Shown here: positions 7,992 through 16,115 of the stretch, in pieces
Numbering within the stretch: the stretch's first letter is position 1
Layout: the number at the start of each line of letters is the position of its first letter
DNA from: Alistipes sp.
GTDB taxonomy: Bacteria > Bacteroidota > Bacteroidia > Bacteroidales > Rikenellaceae
Direction: 5' to 3'
DNA length: 64,000 bases
NCBI GenBank assembly: GCA_017408825.1
Contig: JAFQTX010000025.1
Span: forward strand, 55,060 to 119,059
Program-made: the position numbers and the translations under genes
Notes under the pieces: generated by a model
What the model saw: the letters and a program-made list of their open reading frames with translations, nothing else
Told to the model about the DNA's origin: nothing
Database searches by the model: none

Positions 7992-9236
7992 TTATATGCG
8001 TTTTAGTTGGTCGTATAGTAGCTCTATGACGTAGGCCGATGCTCGGCTTATTATCTGCGAGCGATCTGAGCCACAGTTGCGCACGAGGGCTATTGTTGTA
8101 GTTGGCGTCGCTACGGCCATCCATACCGTGCCTACGGGCTTCTCTATGGAGCCTCCGCTGGGCCCTGCGATGCCCGTTGTGGCGATTGCGTAGTCGGTCT
8201 TGCCAACACGACGTGCACCCTCTGCCATCTGGCGAGCTACCTGCTCGCTCACCGCACCATAGCGTTTGATGTCGTCGGGATTTACACCGAGGATGTCGCT
8301 TTTGGCATCATTAGAGTAGCTAACAACGCCCGTCATAAAGTATGCTGATGCTCCCGCCATAGCTGTAAACTTTGATGCTATGCAGCCTCCCGTGCAGCTC
8401 TCTGCCACGGCGAGCTTAAGACCCTTACGAGTAAGTATGTCGTGGATAAGTTGTTCGACCGAGGCACCCTCAAAGCCGACGATGTTGTCGGGGATAATGG
8501 CTCTAAGCATCTCAAACTGACGCTCTATCTCTTCTGATGCACTCCTGCCATCAACATCGTAGGCCGATAGTCTTAGGCGCACGATGTTGGGCGCTGGTAG
8601 ATAGGCTAAGTGTAGGTAGTCGGGTAGCGACTCCTCCCACTCGGCAATGCGCTCGGCGAGTATCGACTCGGCTATGCCACGTGTTATCATCGTGCGATGG
8701 ATGATGTCGGGAAGTGTGAAGCGCTCTTTGAGGCGAGGTACAACCTCATCCTCCATTAGGTGCTCCATCTCGAAGGGTACGCCAGGTAGCGAGATGACTA
8801 CTCCTCCATCCTTCGTATCGAACCACATTCCTGGTGCTGTGCCATAGCTGTTGTGTAGCACCGTGCAACACTCGGGAAGCATTGCCTGACCACGGTTTAA
8901 CTCTATGAAGGCTACACCACGACGCTCAAGGAGTTGTCTTACGTGCTCTCCCTCTGTGGCGTTATACTTAAGCTCTGAGCCGAAATATTGAGCCAGCGTA
9001 TGTTTTGTAATATCGTCTTTGGTTGGGCCCAGGCCACCTGTTAGTATCACAACCTCGGATGTTTGCAGCGTACGATGTAGTGTTGCCACAATATCCTCCC
9101 GAGAGTCACCGATGGATAGCTTCTCGGCTATCGTAATTCCGATGCCATTGAGCCAGCGGGCGATAGATGCAGTGTTGGTATCAACGATTTGCCCGATGAG
9201 TATCTCGTCGCCGATGGTTATTACGGTTGCTTTCAT
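7992..9236 (-). CDS. cinA: CinA: nucleotide pyrophosphatase / NMN deamidase
   Basis: A 414-residue two-domain protein. Residues about 1-170 form the MoCF/COG1058 domain (TIGDEILIGQIVDTN, TGGLGPTKDD, LPGVPFEM), which in characterised relatives hydrolyses ADP-ribose. Residues about 255-410 form the PncC amidase domain with AESCTGGCIASKF, holding the catalytic Ser, then VVSYSNDAK and TTGIAGPSGG; this domain deamidates NMN to NaMN. Together they recycle pyridine nucleotide breakdown products. It starts 7 nt after the pyrD-like stop and is followed 19 nt later by pncB. The name reflects competence association elsewhere; a link to transformation here is not implied. Confidence 0.92.
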   Translation of the reverse strand: MKATVITIGDEILIGQIVDTNTASIARWLNGIGITIAEKLSIGDSREDIVATLHRTLQTSEVVILTGGLGPTKDDITKHTLAQYFGSELKYNATEGEHVRQLLERRGVAFIELNRGQAMLPECCTVLHNSYGTAPGMWFDTKDGGVVISLPGVPFEMEHLMEDEVVPRLKERFTLPDIIHRTMITRGIAESILAERIAEWEESLPDYLHLAYLPAPNIVRLRLSAYDVDGRSASEEIERQFEMLRAIIPDNIVGFEGASVEQLIHDILTRKGLKLAVAESCTGGCIASKFTAMAGASAYFMTGVVSYSNDAKSDILGVNPDDIKRYGAVSEQVARQMAEGARRVGKTDYAIATTGIAGPSGGSIEKPVGTVWMAVATPTTTIALVRNCGSDRSQIISRASAYVIELLYDQLKRI

Positions 9237-9243
9237 TGTGTCT

Positions 9244-10257
9244 CTATTTTTTAGTTGCCACCTTGGCGGCCCTGCGCAGTAGTTTTAGACCATTTTCACG
9301 AATGCCGCTATTTAGGGCTATGAGCGATGCTCCTGCCTCGAACATGCGGCGTACGTCCTCTTCGGTCATCATGCCGCCACAGCCGATGATGGGGTAGTTG
9401 TGCTCGCTGCGTTCGGCTACATAGCGTACCACCTCGATAGCTCGCTCTGTTAGCATCGCACCACATACGGCACCTCGCTCTCCGTTATTTAGAGCCGTAG
9501 AGCCAGCAACAGCCTCGATGCCGTCGAGAGGTGTCTCGATGAGTATATCTACGACCATATCAAGCTCCTCTTTGCTCATATCTGGCGACACCTTGACAAG
9601 TATAGGACGGTAGTCGAGCTGGCCTCGGCGGAACTCAAACATCGGCTCTACGAGCGATAGTATCTCCTCTCGTGTGCGTGGCACATACTGCTTTGCCGAG
9701 GTGTTGCACGCAAGGTTGATGACGAAGAAATCGACATACTGATACATGTTGCGGAATACACGCAGATACTCCTTTACGATGCGACTACGTGGGCTTGTTG
9801 TCAGCTTGCCTATGTTGCAACCTATCACCAGATCATAGGTGTGGCGGTTGCGCCTACGTATGTTGCGCATGGCCTGCTCGAGGCCTCTATTGGGTGCTCC
9901 CGAGTTGTTTATGAGCGATTGTTGTTTGCGTAGGCGGCGTAGTCGGGGGCGTGGTGTTCCAGGCTGAGGACGTGGTGTTACGGAGCCTATCTCCACAAAG
10001 CCAAATCCCGCTGCGCCAAGCTCAGTGAGGTAGTCGCCATTGGAGTCGAAGCCTGCGGCTATGCCAATGGGGTTGCGAAAGTGTATGCCCATCACCTCTC
10101 GCTCGAGCGAGGTGTCGCTTGGTGCCAGTGACTTGCGTAGCGCCCATTTGCCCAGAGGCAGGTATCCCACAAATCGAAGTAGCGCCATGCGAATGGCGTG
10201 TGTGGTCTCGGCAGGAAATAGTCTAATAATATGTTGAAATAGCGATCGTTTCATCAC
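9244..10257 (-). CDS. Dihydroorotate dehydrogenase-like flavoprotein, altered active site
   Basis: A 337-residue TIM-barrel flavoprotein of the class 2 dihydroorotate dehydrogenase family by layout: N-terminal helical region, then NPIGIAAGFDSNGDY, GFGFVEIGSVTPRPQPG and INNSGAPNRG. Several residues that handle flavin or orotate in E. coli PyrD differ. The Lys of the F-D-K-N type motif is Ser (about 72). The catalytic N-x-S-S-P-N-T motif reads NLACNT (181-186), shorter by one residue with Cys in place of the catalytic Ser. The A-T-N-T-T loop reads AVAGST. The FMN-binding Lys222 in VKVSPD and the C-terminal phosphate loop IIGCGGMMTEED are kept. It may be a divergent PyrD or a paralog with another substrate. 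First gene of the cinA-pncB operon. Confidence 0.7.
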   Translation of the reverse strand: MMKRSLFQHIIRLFPAETTHAIRMALLRFVGYLPLGKWALRKSLAPSDTSLEREVMGIHFRNPIGIAAGFDSNGDYLTELGAAGFGFVEIGSVTPRPQPGTPRPRLRRLRKQQSLINNSGAPNRGLEQAMRNIRRRNRHTYDLVIGCNIGKLTTSPRSRIVKEYLRVFRNMYQYVDFFVINLACNTSAKQYVPRTREEILSLVEPMFEFRRGQLDYRPILVKVSPDMSKEELDMVVDILIETPLDGIEAVAGSTALNNGERGAVCGAMLTERAIEVVRYVAERSEHNYPIIGCGGMMTEEDVRRMFEAGASLIALNSGIRENGLKLLRRAAKVATKK

Positions 10258-10278
10258 CGTAATGTCTGAATATTATGG

Positions 10279-10286
10279 CAAATATA
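10279..10286 (-). promoter_or_regulatory. -7 element for pyrD-cinA-pncB
   Basis: TATATTTG on the minus strand lies 21 nt upstream of the pyrD-like start and matches the -7 consensus. Just upstream, an inverted repeat (AAAGGTTA ... TAACC at about 10292-10315) may be the weak terminator of pdxB. Confidence 0.45.
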
Positions 10287-10346
10287 CAAAGAAAAGGTTA
10301 TGGTTGTAACCCTTTATGCTGAATTATTTTGTTTTTAACAAAATTT

Positions 10347-11342
10347 CTAAAAATATTCGTTGCGATAAGCGTACGTGTTACGTATTGCCTCAAACTCTTC
10401 GGGATGATGCTTTAGATAGTTGCTCTCTTCTGAAATAGGATAATAGTCGTCTATGGTTGCGCACATCTCTGCCCAGCTGATTAGTCGTGGTGTAGATGGT
10501 GCGATGTGGGGAGGATACCAGCTATCGAGTGGTAGACCGAAATATTTGGCTATTGCATTGATTGATAGTGCTGTGGCATTAGCTTTTCCTTGTATGGAGT
10601 AGCCCGCAACGTGGGGTGTGGCTATGTCGCTACGACGAAGTATGTCGGCGGGAATATAGGGCTCGTTCTCCCATACGTCAAACAGATAGCGATGCGAAGA
10701 ATTGGCCACTGCGCTATTATCCACAACACCTCCTCGTGAGGCATTTATTATTGTTGCCCCAGGGCGCATACCTTCAAGAAGCTCTTTGTCGAGCAGATGG
10801 TGTGTCGAGGAGTCTAATGGGGTGTGAAAGGTGAGTATGTCGCAATGCTCGGCAAGCTCCTCTATCGAGCGGAAATCACCCCCTTCACGCTCCTTGCGTG
10901 GAGGGTCGCACTCTAGAGTGTTAAATCCCCAGTGGCGGCCATACTCAGCTACGAGTGAGCCTACTGCACCTACGCCAACAACACCTAAGGTGTAGTCCTC
11001 GGGTTGTTTGCCGTCGCTATGTGTGATATGTCGTAGTGCGGCAGCCACCCATTGTAATACACCACGTGCGTTGCATCCTCTGGCGTTGTGCACCTCGATG
11101 CCTCGACTGCGGCAATAGTCGAGATCTATGTGGTCGGTGCCTATGGTAGCTGTGGCTATTATTTTCACTCGTGAGTTGCGTAGTAGCTCTTCGTTGCAAC
11201 GAGTGCGTGTTCGGACAATCAGTGCATCGGCATTTGCTACTCTCTGTGCGTCGATTTGACTCCCCTTTACATACTGCACTTGGGCGTATGGCTCTAATAC
11301 TCCGTGTAGGAATGGTATGTCGCAATCAATGATTATCAGCAT
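10347..11342 (-). CDS. pdxB: Erythronate-4-phosphate dehydrogenase
   Basis: A D-2-hydroxyacid dehydrogenase of 331 residues assigned to PdxB, which oxidises 4-phosphoerythronate in the DXP-dependent route to pyridoxal phosphate. Signs are the N-terminal IIIDCDIPFL, IATATIGTDHIDLDYC, the PdxB-like GCNARGVLQWV, the NAD-binding GVVGVGAVGSLVAEY, and the catalytic His within ATPHVAGYS; an Arg lies in NASRGGVVDN. It lacks the long C-terminal domain of E. coli PdxB, as usual in Bacteroidota. I start it at the ATG at 11342 rather than the in-frame TTG at 11360. It diverges from the ureohydrolase-like gene. Confidence 0.85.
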   Translation of the reverse strand: MLIIIDCDIPFLHGVLEPYAQVQYVKGSQIDAQRVANADALIVRTRTRCNEELLRNSRVKIIATATIGTDHIDLDYCRSRGIEVHNARGCNARGVLQWVAAALRHITHSDGKQPEDYTLGVVGVGAVGSLVAEYGRHWGFNTLECDPPRKEREGGDFRSIEELAEHCDILTFHTPLDSSTHHLLDKELLEGMRPGATIINASRGGVVDNSAVANSSHRYLFDVWENEPYIPADILRRSDIATPHVAGYSIQGKANATALSINAIAKYFGLPLDSWYPPHIAPSTPRLISWAEMCATIDDYYPISEESNYLKHHPEEFEAIRNTYAYRNEYF

Positions 11343-11382
11343 AATGACCTTGTGATGCAAGTTTTACTATGTAAAATTTTAA

Positions 11383-11420
11383 CAAAGATACTAAAATTTC
11401 TAAAATTAATAGTATATTTG
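11383..11420. promoter_or_regulatory. Divergent -7 elements, pdxB and ureohydrolase-like gene
   Basis: TATCTTTG on the minus strand (11383-11390) faces pdxB and TATATTTG on the plus strand (11413-11420) faces the gene at 11480. Both fit the -7 consensus; the AT-rich stretch between them shows no clear TTTG partner for either. Confidence 0.5.
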
Positions 11421-11479
11421 CACGATATTTTGAGTATGCAACAAAAGATGTTTTACTCGTAAATTAAAGTGTAGAATCT

Positions 11480-12544
11480 ATGTCAGTGCGTGATGTGAAG
11501 TTTGACCCCAATGCCATTGTTCCAGATAATGGTAACTATTTTGGTATTCCGCTCGACCCAGAGGAGGCAGCATTAGTGCTAATATCTGCCCCATGGGATA
11601 CGACAGTATCAACACGTGCGGGTAGCTCATATGCCCCCGATGCTATCATCGAGGCCTCGCGCTTTATCGACTTCTACGAGCCATCGGCTCCAAATAGCTG
11701 GCGCAAGGGTATCGCCACTGTGCCTATCGACTACTCGATTCAGGATCTTTCACATCGTCTGCGCTCAGATGCCGACAAGGTGATATCGCTATGCAACTCT
11801 GATGCCGAATATATCTTCGACAATATGATGCACGAGCGTCGTCTACGCCGAGTTAATGAGGCGTCGATGAGCGTCAATGATAAGATCTATACTCAGTCTA
11901 AACACTGGCTCGAGCGTGGTAAGATTGTTGGCTTGGTTGGTGGCGATCAGTCTACGGCCTATGGTAATATACGTGCAGTTGCAGAGCACCATAAGGAGGT
12001 GGGTATTCTCCATATAGATGCTCGTTGCAACCTCAAGGAGTATCACTATGGCTTCACGCACTCCCACGCATCTATTATGCACAACGTGCTTCGTGATGTC
12101 GAGGAGGTAAGACGACTTGTTTCGGTCGGCGTTCGTGAGTTTAGCCCCCAGGAGTGGGAGCGTGCCGAGAGCGACGAGCGTGTGCGCCTATTCACGGGCC
12201 AATATATCTGGTCGTCACACTTCGAGGGGGTGAATTGGTCCACTATCGCCGACGAGATTGTCGAGTCGTTGCCCCAGAAGGTATATATCTCGTTAGATAT
12301 TGATGGCCTCACCATCGAGTGCTCGCCACATACGGGCACAACAATTTCGGGTGGCCTGCGTTTCCCCGAGGTGGTCTATCTCTTCGGAAAGATAGTGGCT
12401 TCGGGTCGCCAGATTGTGGGCTTCGACCTCACGGAGGTAGTCCCCGATGTAGATGATAAGACCGACGCTATGATTGCTGCCCGTCTGCTGTTTAAGATGT
12501 GTAGCATAGCGCTTAAGTTTGTTGATGCAGAGAGTGTATTGTGA
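11480..12544 (+). CDS. Arginase/agmatinase-fold protein lacking metal ligands
   Basis: A 354-residue member of the ureohydrolase superfamily in a form common in Bacteroidota (SAPWDTTVSTRAGSSYAPDA near the N-terminus, THSHASIM and HTGTTISGGL later). Ureohydrolases bind two Mn ions through GGDHS, DAHxD and DxDGLD motifs. Here these read GGDQS (154-158), DARCN (180-184) and DIDGLT (273-278): His to Gln, His to Arg, Asp to Asn and Asp to Thr. Two aspartates of the third motif remain. Hydrolysis of arginine, agmatine or formiminoglutamate therefore looks unlikely; a binding or regulatory role, or different chemistry, is possible. nhaA follows after 66 nt. The fold assignment is firm and the loss of ligands is read directly. 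Confidence 0.85.
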   Translation: MSVRDVKFDPNAIVPDNGNYFGIPLDPEEAALVLISAPWDTTVSTRAGSSYAPDAIIEASRFIDFYEPSAPNSWRKGIATVPIDYSIQDLSHRLRSDADKVISLCNSDAEYIFDNMMHERRLRRVNEASMSVNDKIYTQSKHWLERGKIVGLVGGDQSTAYGNIRAVAEHHKEVGILHIDARCNLKEYHYGFTHSHASIMHNVLRDVEEVRRLVSVGVREFSPQEWERAESDERVRLFTGQYIWSSHFEGVNWSTIADEIVESLPQKVYISLDIDGLTIECSPHTGTTISGGLRFPEVVYLFGKIVASGRQIVGFDLTEVVPDVDDKTDAMIAARLLFKMCSIALKFVDAESVL

Positions 12545-12610
12545 TGTAGGACCTTGTTTGAAAATATTTTAGCGTTACAAAACGAAAAGTAAAACTAAAC
12601 TAAACTTATT

Positions 12611-13987
12611 ATGTCAATTTTTACGAAATTTGGTAGAGTAAAGCGTTTCCATGTTATGTCACAGCGTGGTCATAACTTTCTGCATGCGCCTTGGGCAGGT
12701 GGTATCGTTTTAGTTATCTGCGTAATTATTGCCATGTTGCTCGCAAATCTTCCTGCAACGGCAGAATTTTATCACAAGATGCTTCATATGGAGCTTGGCT
12801 TGTGGATTGATGGAGAGCTTTTCCCTGAGTCGATGACTGTAGAGAAGTTTGTCAATGATGCGCTGATGGTGATATTCTTCTTTACCGTAGGTCTTGAGAT
12901 TCGTCGTGAGATGTCGCACGGACAGCTTTCAACCCCTAAGAAGGCTATTCTCCCTATTATTGCAGCGTTGGGTGGTATGCTCTGTCCAGCGCTTATCTAC
13001 GCTTGCTTTAATCTTGGCACTGAGTCTATTAGTGGCTGGGGTATTCCAACGGCTACCGATATCGCATTTGCCATAGGTATAATGTCTCTCTTGGGCGACA
13101 GAGTGCCAATCTCACTTAAGGTGTTCCTTACGGCATTGGCCGTTGCTGATGACCTTGGTGCTATTTTGGTCATAGCCCTATTCTATGGCCAAACACCTAA
13201 CCTCTTGCTCTTGGGTATCGCAATACTCATCATGGTGGGTATCTACTTTATGCGTCGCTTGGGCGAGTATCGTGTTGCTGCCTATCTTATCCCTGCCTGC
13301 GTGGTGTGGATATTGTTCTACTACTCGGGTGTTCATGCAACAATCTCAGGTGTTGCGATGGCGATGCTTATCCCTACAACACCACGTTATAGCCGCTCGT
13401 ACTACCTTCATAAGGCTGATATCATCGAGCGAGGTATCAAGAATGCCGATTATATTGAGGATGAGAATAGGGCACAGGAGGAGCGTACCTACTATTTCAA
13501 CCGTATGAAGCAGATATCTAATGGTGCTGAGAGTATGAGCCACCGTGTGGAGCATCTGCTAATGCCTTATGTCAATTTCCTTATCATGCCTATCTTTGCG
13601 CTTGCAAATGCAGGTGTGCATATTGAGTCGGTAGAGTACTTTAATATATTTGAGTATAGCGCCGAGCTTGGCTCTATTGGTATGGGTATCTTCTTCGGTT
13701 TGGTACTTGGTAAGCCATTGGGTATCTCACTATTTAGCTTCTTGGCCATCAAGCTTGGTGTCGCTGAGTGTCCCGCAGGTGCAACGTGGAAGATGCTCTT
13801 TGCAGTAGCTTGCTTGGGTGGTATCGGCTTCACCATGTCGATATTTGTCGATAACCTCGCCTTTGATGCAGCTACACACCTTGACCTTATAAACAAGGGT
13901 AAGATATCAATCCTTTTGGCATCTACTGCCGCTGCAATACTTGGCTCGTTGCTAATCATTATCTTCAGCAAGAAACAGACAAAATAG
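12611..13987 (+). CDS. nhaA: Na+/H+ antiporter NhaA
   Basis: An NhaA-type sodium/proton antiporter of 458 residues in the inner membrane, exchanging external H+ for internal Na+ (or Li+). The family signatures are TVGLEIRREMSHGQLS, PTATDIAFAIGIM and, in helix 5, ALAVADDLGAI with the paired aspartates that bind ion and proton. A long hydrophilic insertion (about residues 260-310, rich in Glu, Arg and Tyr) between membrane halves exceeds the E. coli protein but is seen in Bacteroidota. It is followed 12 nt later by an FKBP-type lipoprotein gene, suggesting shared transcription. Confidence 0.95.
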   Translation: MSIFTKFGRVKRFHVMSQRGHNFLHAPWAGGIVLVICVIIAMLLANLPATAEFYHKMLHMELGLWIDGELFPESMTVEKFVNDALMVIFFFTVGLEIRREMSHGQLSTPKKAILPIIAALGGMLCPALIYACFNLGTESISGWGIPTATDIAFAIGIMSLLGDRVPISLKVFLTALAVADDLGAILVIALFYGQTPNLLLLGIAILIMVGIYFMRRLGEYRVAAYLIPACVVWILFYYSGVHATISGVAMAMLIPTTPRYSRSYYLHKADIIERGIKNADYIEDENRAQEERTYYFNRMKQISNGAESMSHRVEHLLMPYVNFLIMPIFALANAGVHIESVEYFNIFEYSAELGSIGMGIFFGLVLGKPLGISLFSFLAIKLGVAECPAGATWKMLFAVACLGGIGFTMSIFVDNLAFDAATHLDLINKGKISILLASTAAAILGSLLIIIFSKKQTK

Positions 13988-13999
13988 GGGGTTCACAAT

Positions 14000-14689
14000 A
14001 TGAAAAAAGCACTATCAGCACTCATCGTTGCCGCTATCATTGGTATGGTAGCTTGTAGTCGTGGTAGCTCAACGTCTCAGACCTACGAGATGCAGAGTGG
14101 TATCGACTCGGTGTCGTACGCCTTTGGTATGAATGTAGGCCTAAACCTCTTGGATAAGGATTCGTTGCTCAATGTAGATGTTGTCTGCCAGGCTATCCGT
14201 GATGTCTACACTGGAGAGCTTAAGCTCAACGATGATGAGGCTCGATATTCTATTTTGAAGTATATGAACTTCGATGTGTATGAGCGTACCAAGGCCCTTG
14301 AGAAGCAGTTCTTGGAGGATTTGCGTAAGTCAGATCGTAAGTATGTGGCTACAAATTCAGGCCTTACGTATAAACTTATCTCGTTGGGTGATGTCAAGAG
14401 CTCGCCACGTAACAGCCGTGATACGCTGGTGATGAACTTTAGCGTGCGCAATATTGCCGGCCAGATGCTCGACTCGACATACAACTCGAAGCGTGAGTTG
14501 CGTTATGCTCTTGGTAAGCTCCCTAAGGGATTTCAGGAGGCTATGCGTCTTATTGGTCCTGGTGGACATATTATGGTATGGATACCATCGGCCCTTGCGT
14601 ATAGCTCGGCAGGTCTCGACTCTATTGGGGTTAAGCCTAACCAGATGTTGTTCTACGAGGTGCGACTTAATAAAGTAATTCCGAGATAA
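14000..14689 (+). CDS. FKBP-type peptidyl-prolyl isomerase lipoprotein
   Basis: A 229-residue lipoprotein with a signal peptide ending in the lipobox GMVAC (Cys at about 19). Residues about 35-110 form the helical FKBP N-terminal dimerisation domain (SYAFGMNVGLNLL) and about 125-229 an FKBP domain with GKLPKGFQEAMRLIGPGGHIMVWIP in two blocks and a final strand MLFYEVRLNKVI. FKBPs catalyse cis-trans isomerisation at proline and assist folding in the periplasm or at the outer membrane. Some aromatic active-site residues are not obvious, so catalytic activity is uncertain. It sits between nhaA and a related, more divergent lipoprotein gene. Confidence 0.85.
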   Translation: MKKALSALIVAAIIGMVACSRGSSTSQTYEMQSGIDSVSYAFGMNVGLNLLDKDSLLNVDVVCQAIRDVYTGELKLNDDEARYSILKYMNFDVYERTKALEKQFLEDLRKSDRKYVATNSGLTYKLISLGDVKSSPRNSRDTLVMNFSVRNIAGQMLDSTYNSKRELRYALGKLPKGFQEAMRLIGPGGHIMVWIPSALAYSSAGLDSIGVKPNQMLFYEVRLNKVIPR

Positions 14690-14709
14690 TTTTTTATAAC
14701 TGTTAAACT

Positions 14710-16002
14710 ATGAAGAAAATCCTAATTGCTGTGGCTATGTGCGCCACACTCGTTTCGTGTGGTGGCGGCAATAGTCACTACTTTGCTGGGGTGGAGAATC
14801 GTACGTATAACGATTCGTCTGCTGAGTTCGATACCTTGGCTTATGCTATGGGTATGAACTATTCACTCAATCTTAAGCTCAGACTTAGCGAGCTTAATAT
14901 GGACTTTGATCTCTATGCTCAGACAATGGCTGAGACTATGGAGAAGGGCTTCACCTCTTTCGAGGATATGGAGGCTCAGCAGAAGGCCTTTATGGAGCTG
15001 CAGAGCGAGAGATTTGCCGATTTCAATATGGCAATGCGTAAGCGTCAGATGGGTATGGACACCGTGGCACTCCCTAATGTCTACGACGAGACCTTTACAA
15101 ATAAGGACTTCACTCGTATGATGGCTAAGCTCAACGCTCTTGATCTTCTTACTCATAGCGTGCCTATGAATATCCACTACACTGCAGAGGCTATTCGTGA
15201 TGTTAAGGGTGTTGAGGCAGATTCATTGATCGACAAGACATTGCGCATCTCACAGAAGACAGCTATGCAGACACTGCGTGGTTATGAGCTTCAGATAAAG
15301 AAGAATCTCGAGGCGCAGTCAATAGATTGGTTGAAAGAGATTGCCACAAAGCCAAATGTTGATACACTTAAGGTGGGTAATTCTCTTGTCTATTATCGCA
15401 TCAATTCGGTTGGTGGTGTAAAGCCAGAGCCTAAGGATAGCGTTCAGATCTATTACGATCTCTACAGCTTCCGTGGTCGCTTGCTGGGCTCATCAGATGC
15501 TCAGATCAAGGGTATGAAGGAGAATATCGAGCGCATTAGCAAGGATGAGAAGCTCTCTGACTCTATGCGTCAGGCACGCATCGATATGATGAATTCTCAC
15601 ATCGAGCGTATCCAGAAGCAGAAGACTACTTTGGACCGCATCTTCCTTCCTGTTTTCAAGGAGTGCTTGCCTTTGATTGGTGAGTATGGTAGCATTACCA
15701 TTTGGGCTCCTGCACATTTGGCTCCTCAGTCACGTACGATTCTTCCTGGTGAGGCTGTTGTTATCGACCTCCAGCTTACAAGCGTAACCAAGGGTGTTGA
15801 TCTTCCTCAGGTGAACAATCCTGCTGCCCCTCAGGGCAAGGGTCATCCTATCATGATCACGCCACAGAATGGTCCTAAGAAGGATAATGCTGCAAAGGTG
15901 AACCCAGGCAAGCCTGTGAACCCAAAGGTTGCTTCTCCCAAGAGCGTTCCTGCGGTAAAGAGCGTTAAGGTTGATCCTGCAAAGCCTGCGGCAAAGAAAT
16001 AG
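14710..16002 (+). CDS. Divergent FKBP-like lipoprotein with insertion and basic tail
   Basis: A 430-residue lipoprotein (lipobox ATLVSC) related to its upstream neighbour: the N-terminal motif LAYAMGMNYSLNL matches the FKBP helical domain, and a split FKBP fold surrounds a coiled-coil-like insertion at about 265-310, rich in Lys, Glu and Arg. The first FKBP strands lie at about 240-265 and the last at ITIWAPAHL to VVIDLQLTSV. The final 70 residues are a Pro/Lys/Ala-rich tail (VNPGKPVNPKVASPKS), perhaps spanning the peptidoglycan layer. The insertion and weak motif conservation argue for a scaffold or chaperone rather than an active isomerase. It ends at a strong terminator. Confidence 0.75.
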   Translation: MKKILIAVAMCATLVSCGGGNSHYFAGVENRTYNDSSAEFDTLAYAMGMNYSLNLKLRLSELNMDFDLYAQTMAETMEKGFTSFEDMEAQQKAFMELQSERFADFNMAMRKRQMGMDTVALPNVYDETFTNKDFTRMMAKLNALDLLTHSVPMNIHYTAEAIRDVKGVEADSLIDKTLRISQKTAMQTLRGYELQIKKNLEAQSIDWLKEIATKPNVDTLKVGNSLVYYRINSVGGVKPEPKDSVQIYYDLYSFRGRLLGSSDAQIKGMKENIERISKDEKLSDSMRQARIDMMNSHIERIQKQKTTLDRIFLPVFKECLPLIGEYGSITIWAPAHLAPQSRTILPGEAVVIDLQLTSVTKGVDLPQVNNPAAPQGKGHPIMITPQNGPKKDNAAKVNPGKPVNPKVASPKSVPAVKSVKVDPAKPAAKK

Positions 16003-16012
16003 TCGTGAAAGT

Positions 16013-16061
16013 GAGGCTGAATAAAAACGGAGGTGACCAAATTTACTTTTTGGTCACCTCC
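16013..16061. terminator. GGAGGTGAC-family terminator with repeat-element remnant
   Basis: GAGGCTGAATAAAAA (16013-16027) matches the first bases of the element at 60949 and 63800, and is followed at once by the hairpin GGAGGTGACCAAA (16029-16041) with TTTGGTCACCTCC. The hairpin serves the FKBP-like operon and the convergent mnmA gene. The juxtaposition looks like the terminator end of that element with its middle missing. Confidence 0.75.
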
Positions 16062-16115
16062 TTGCTTTACATCATTACCTATTTTGTTATATTACAATAC
16101 GGTAGTTATGGTACT

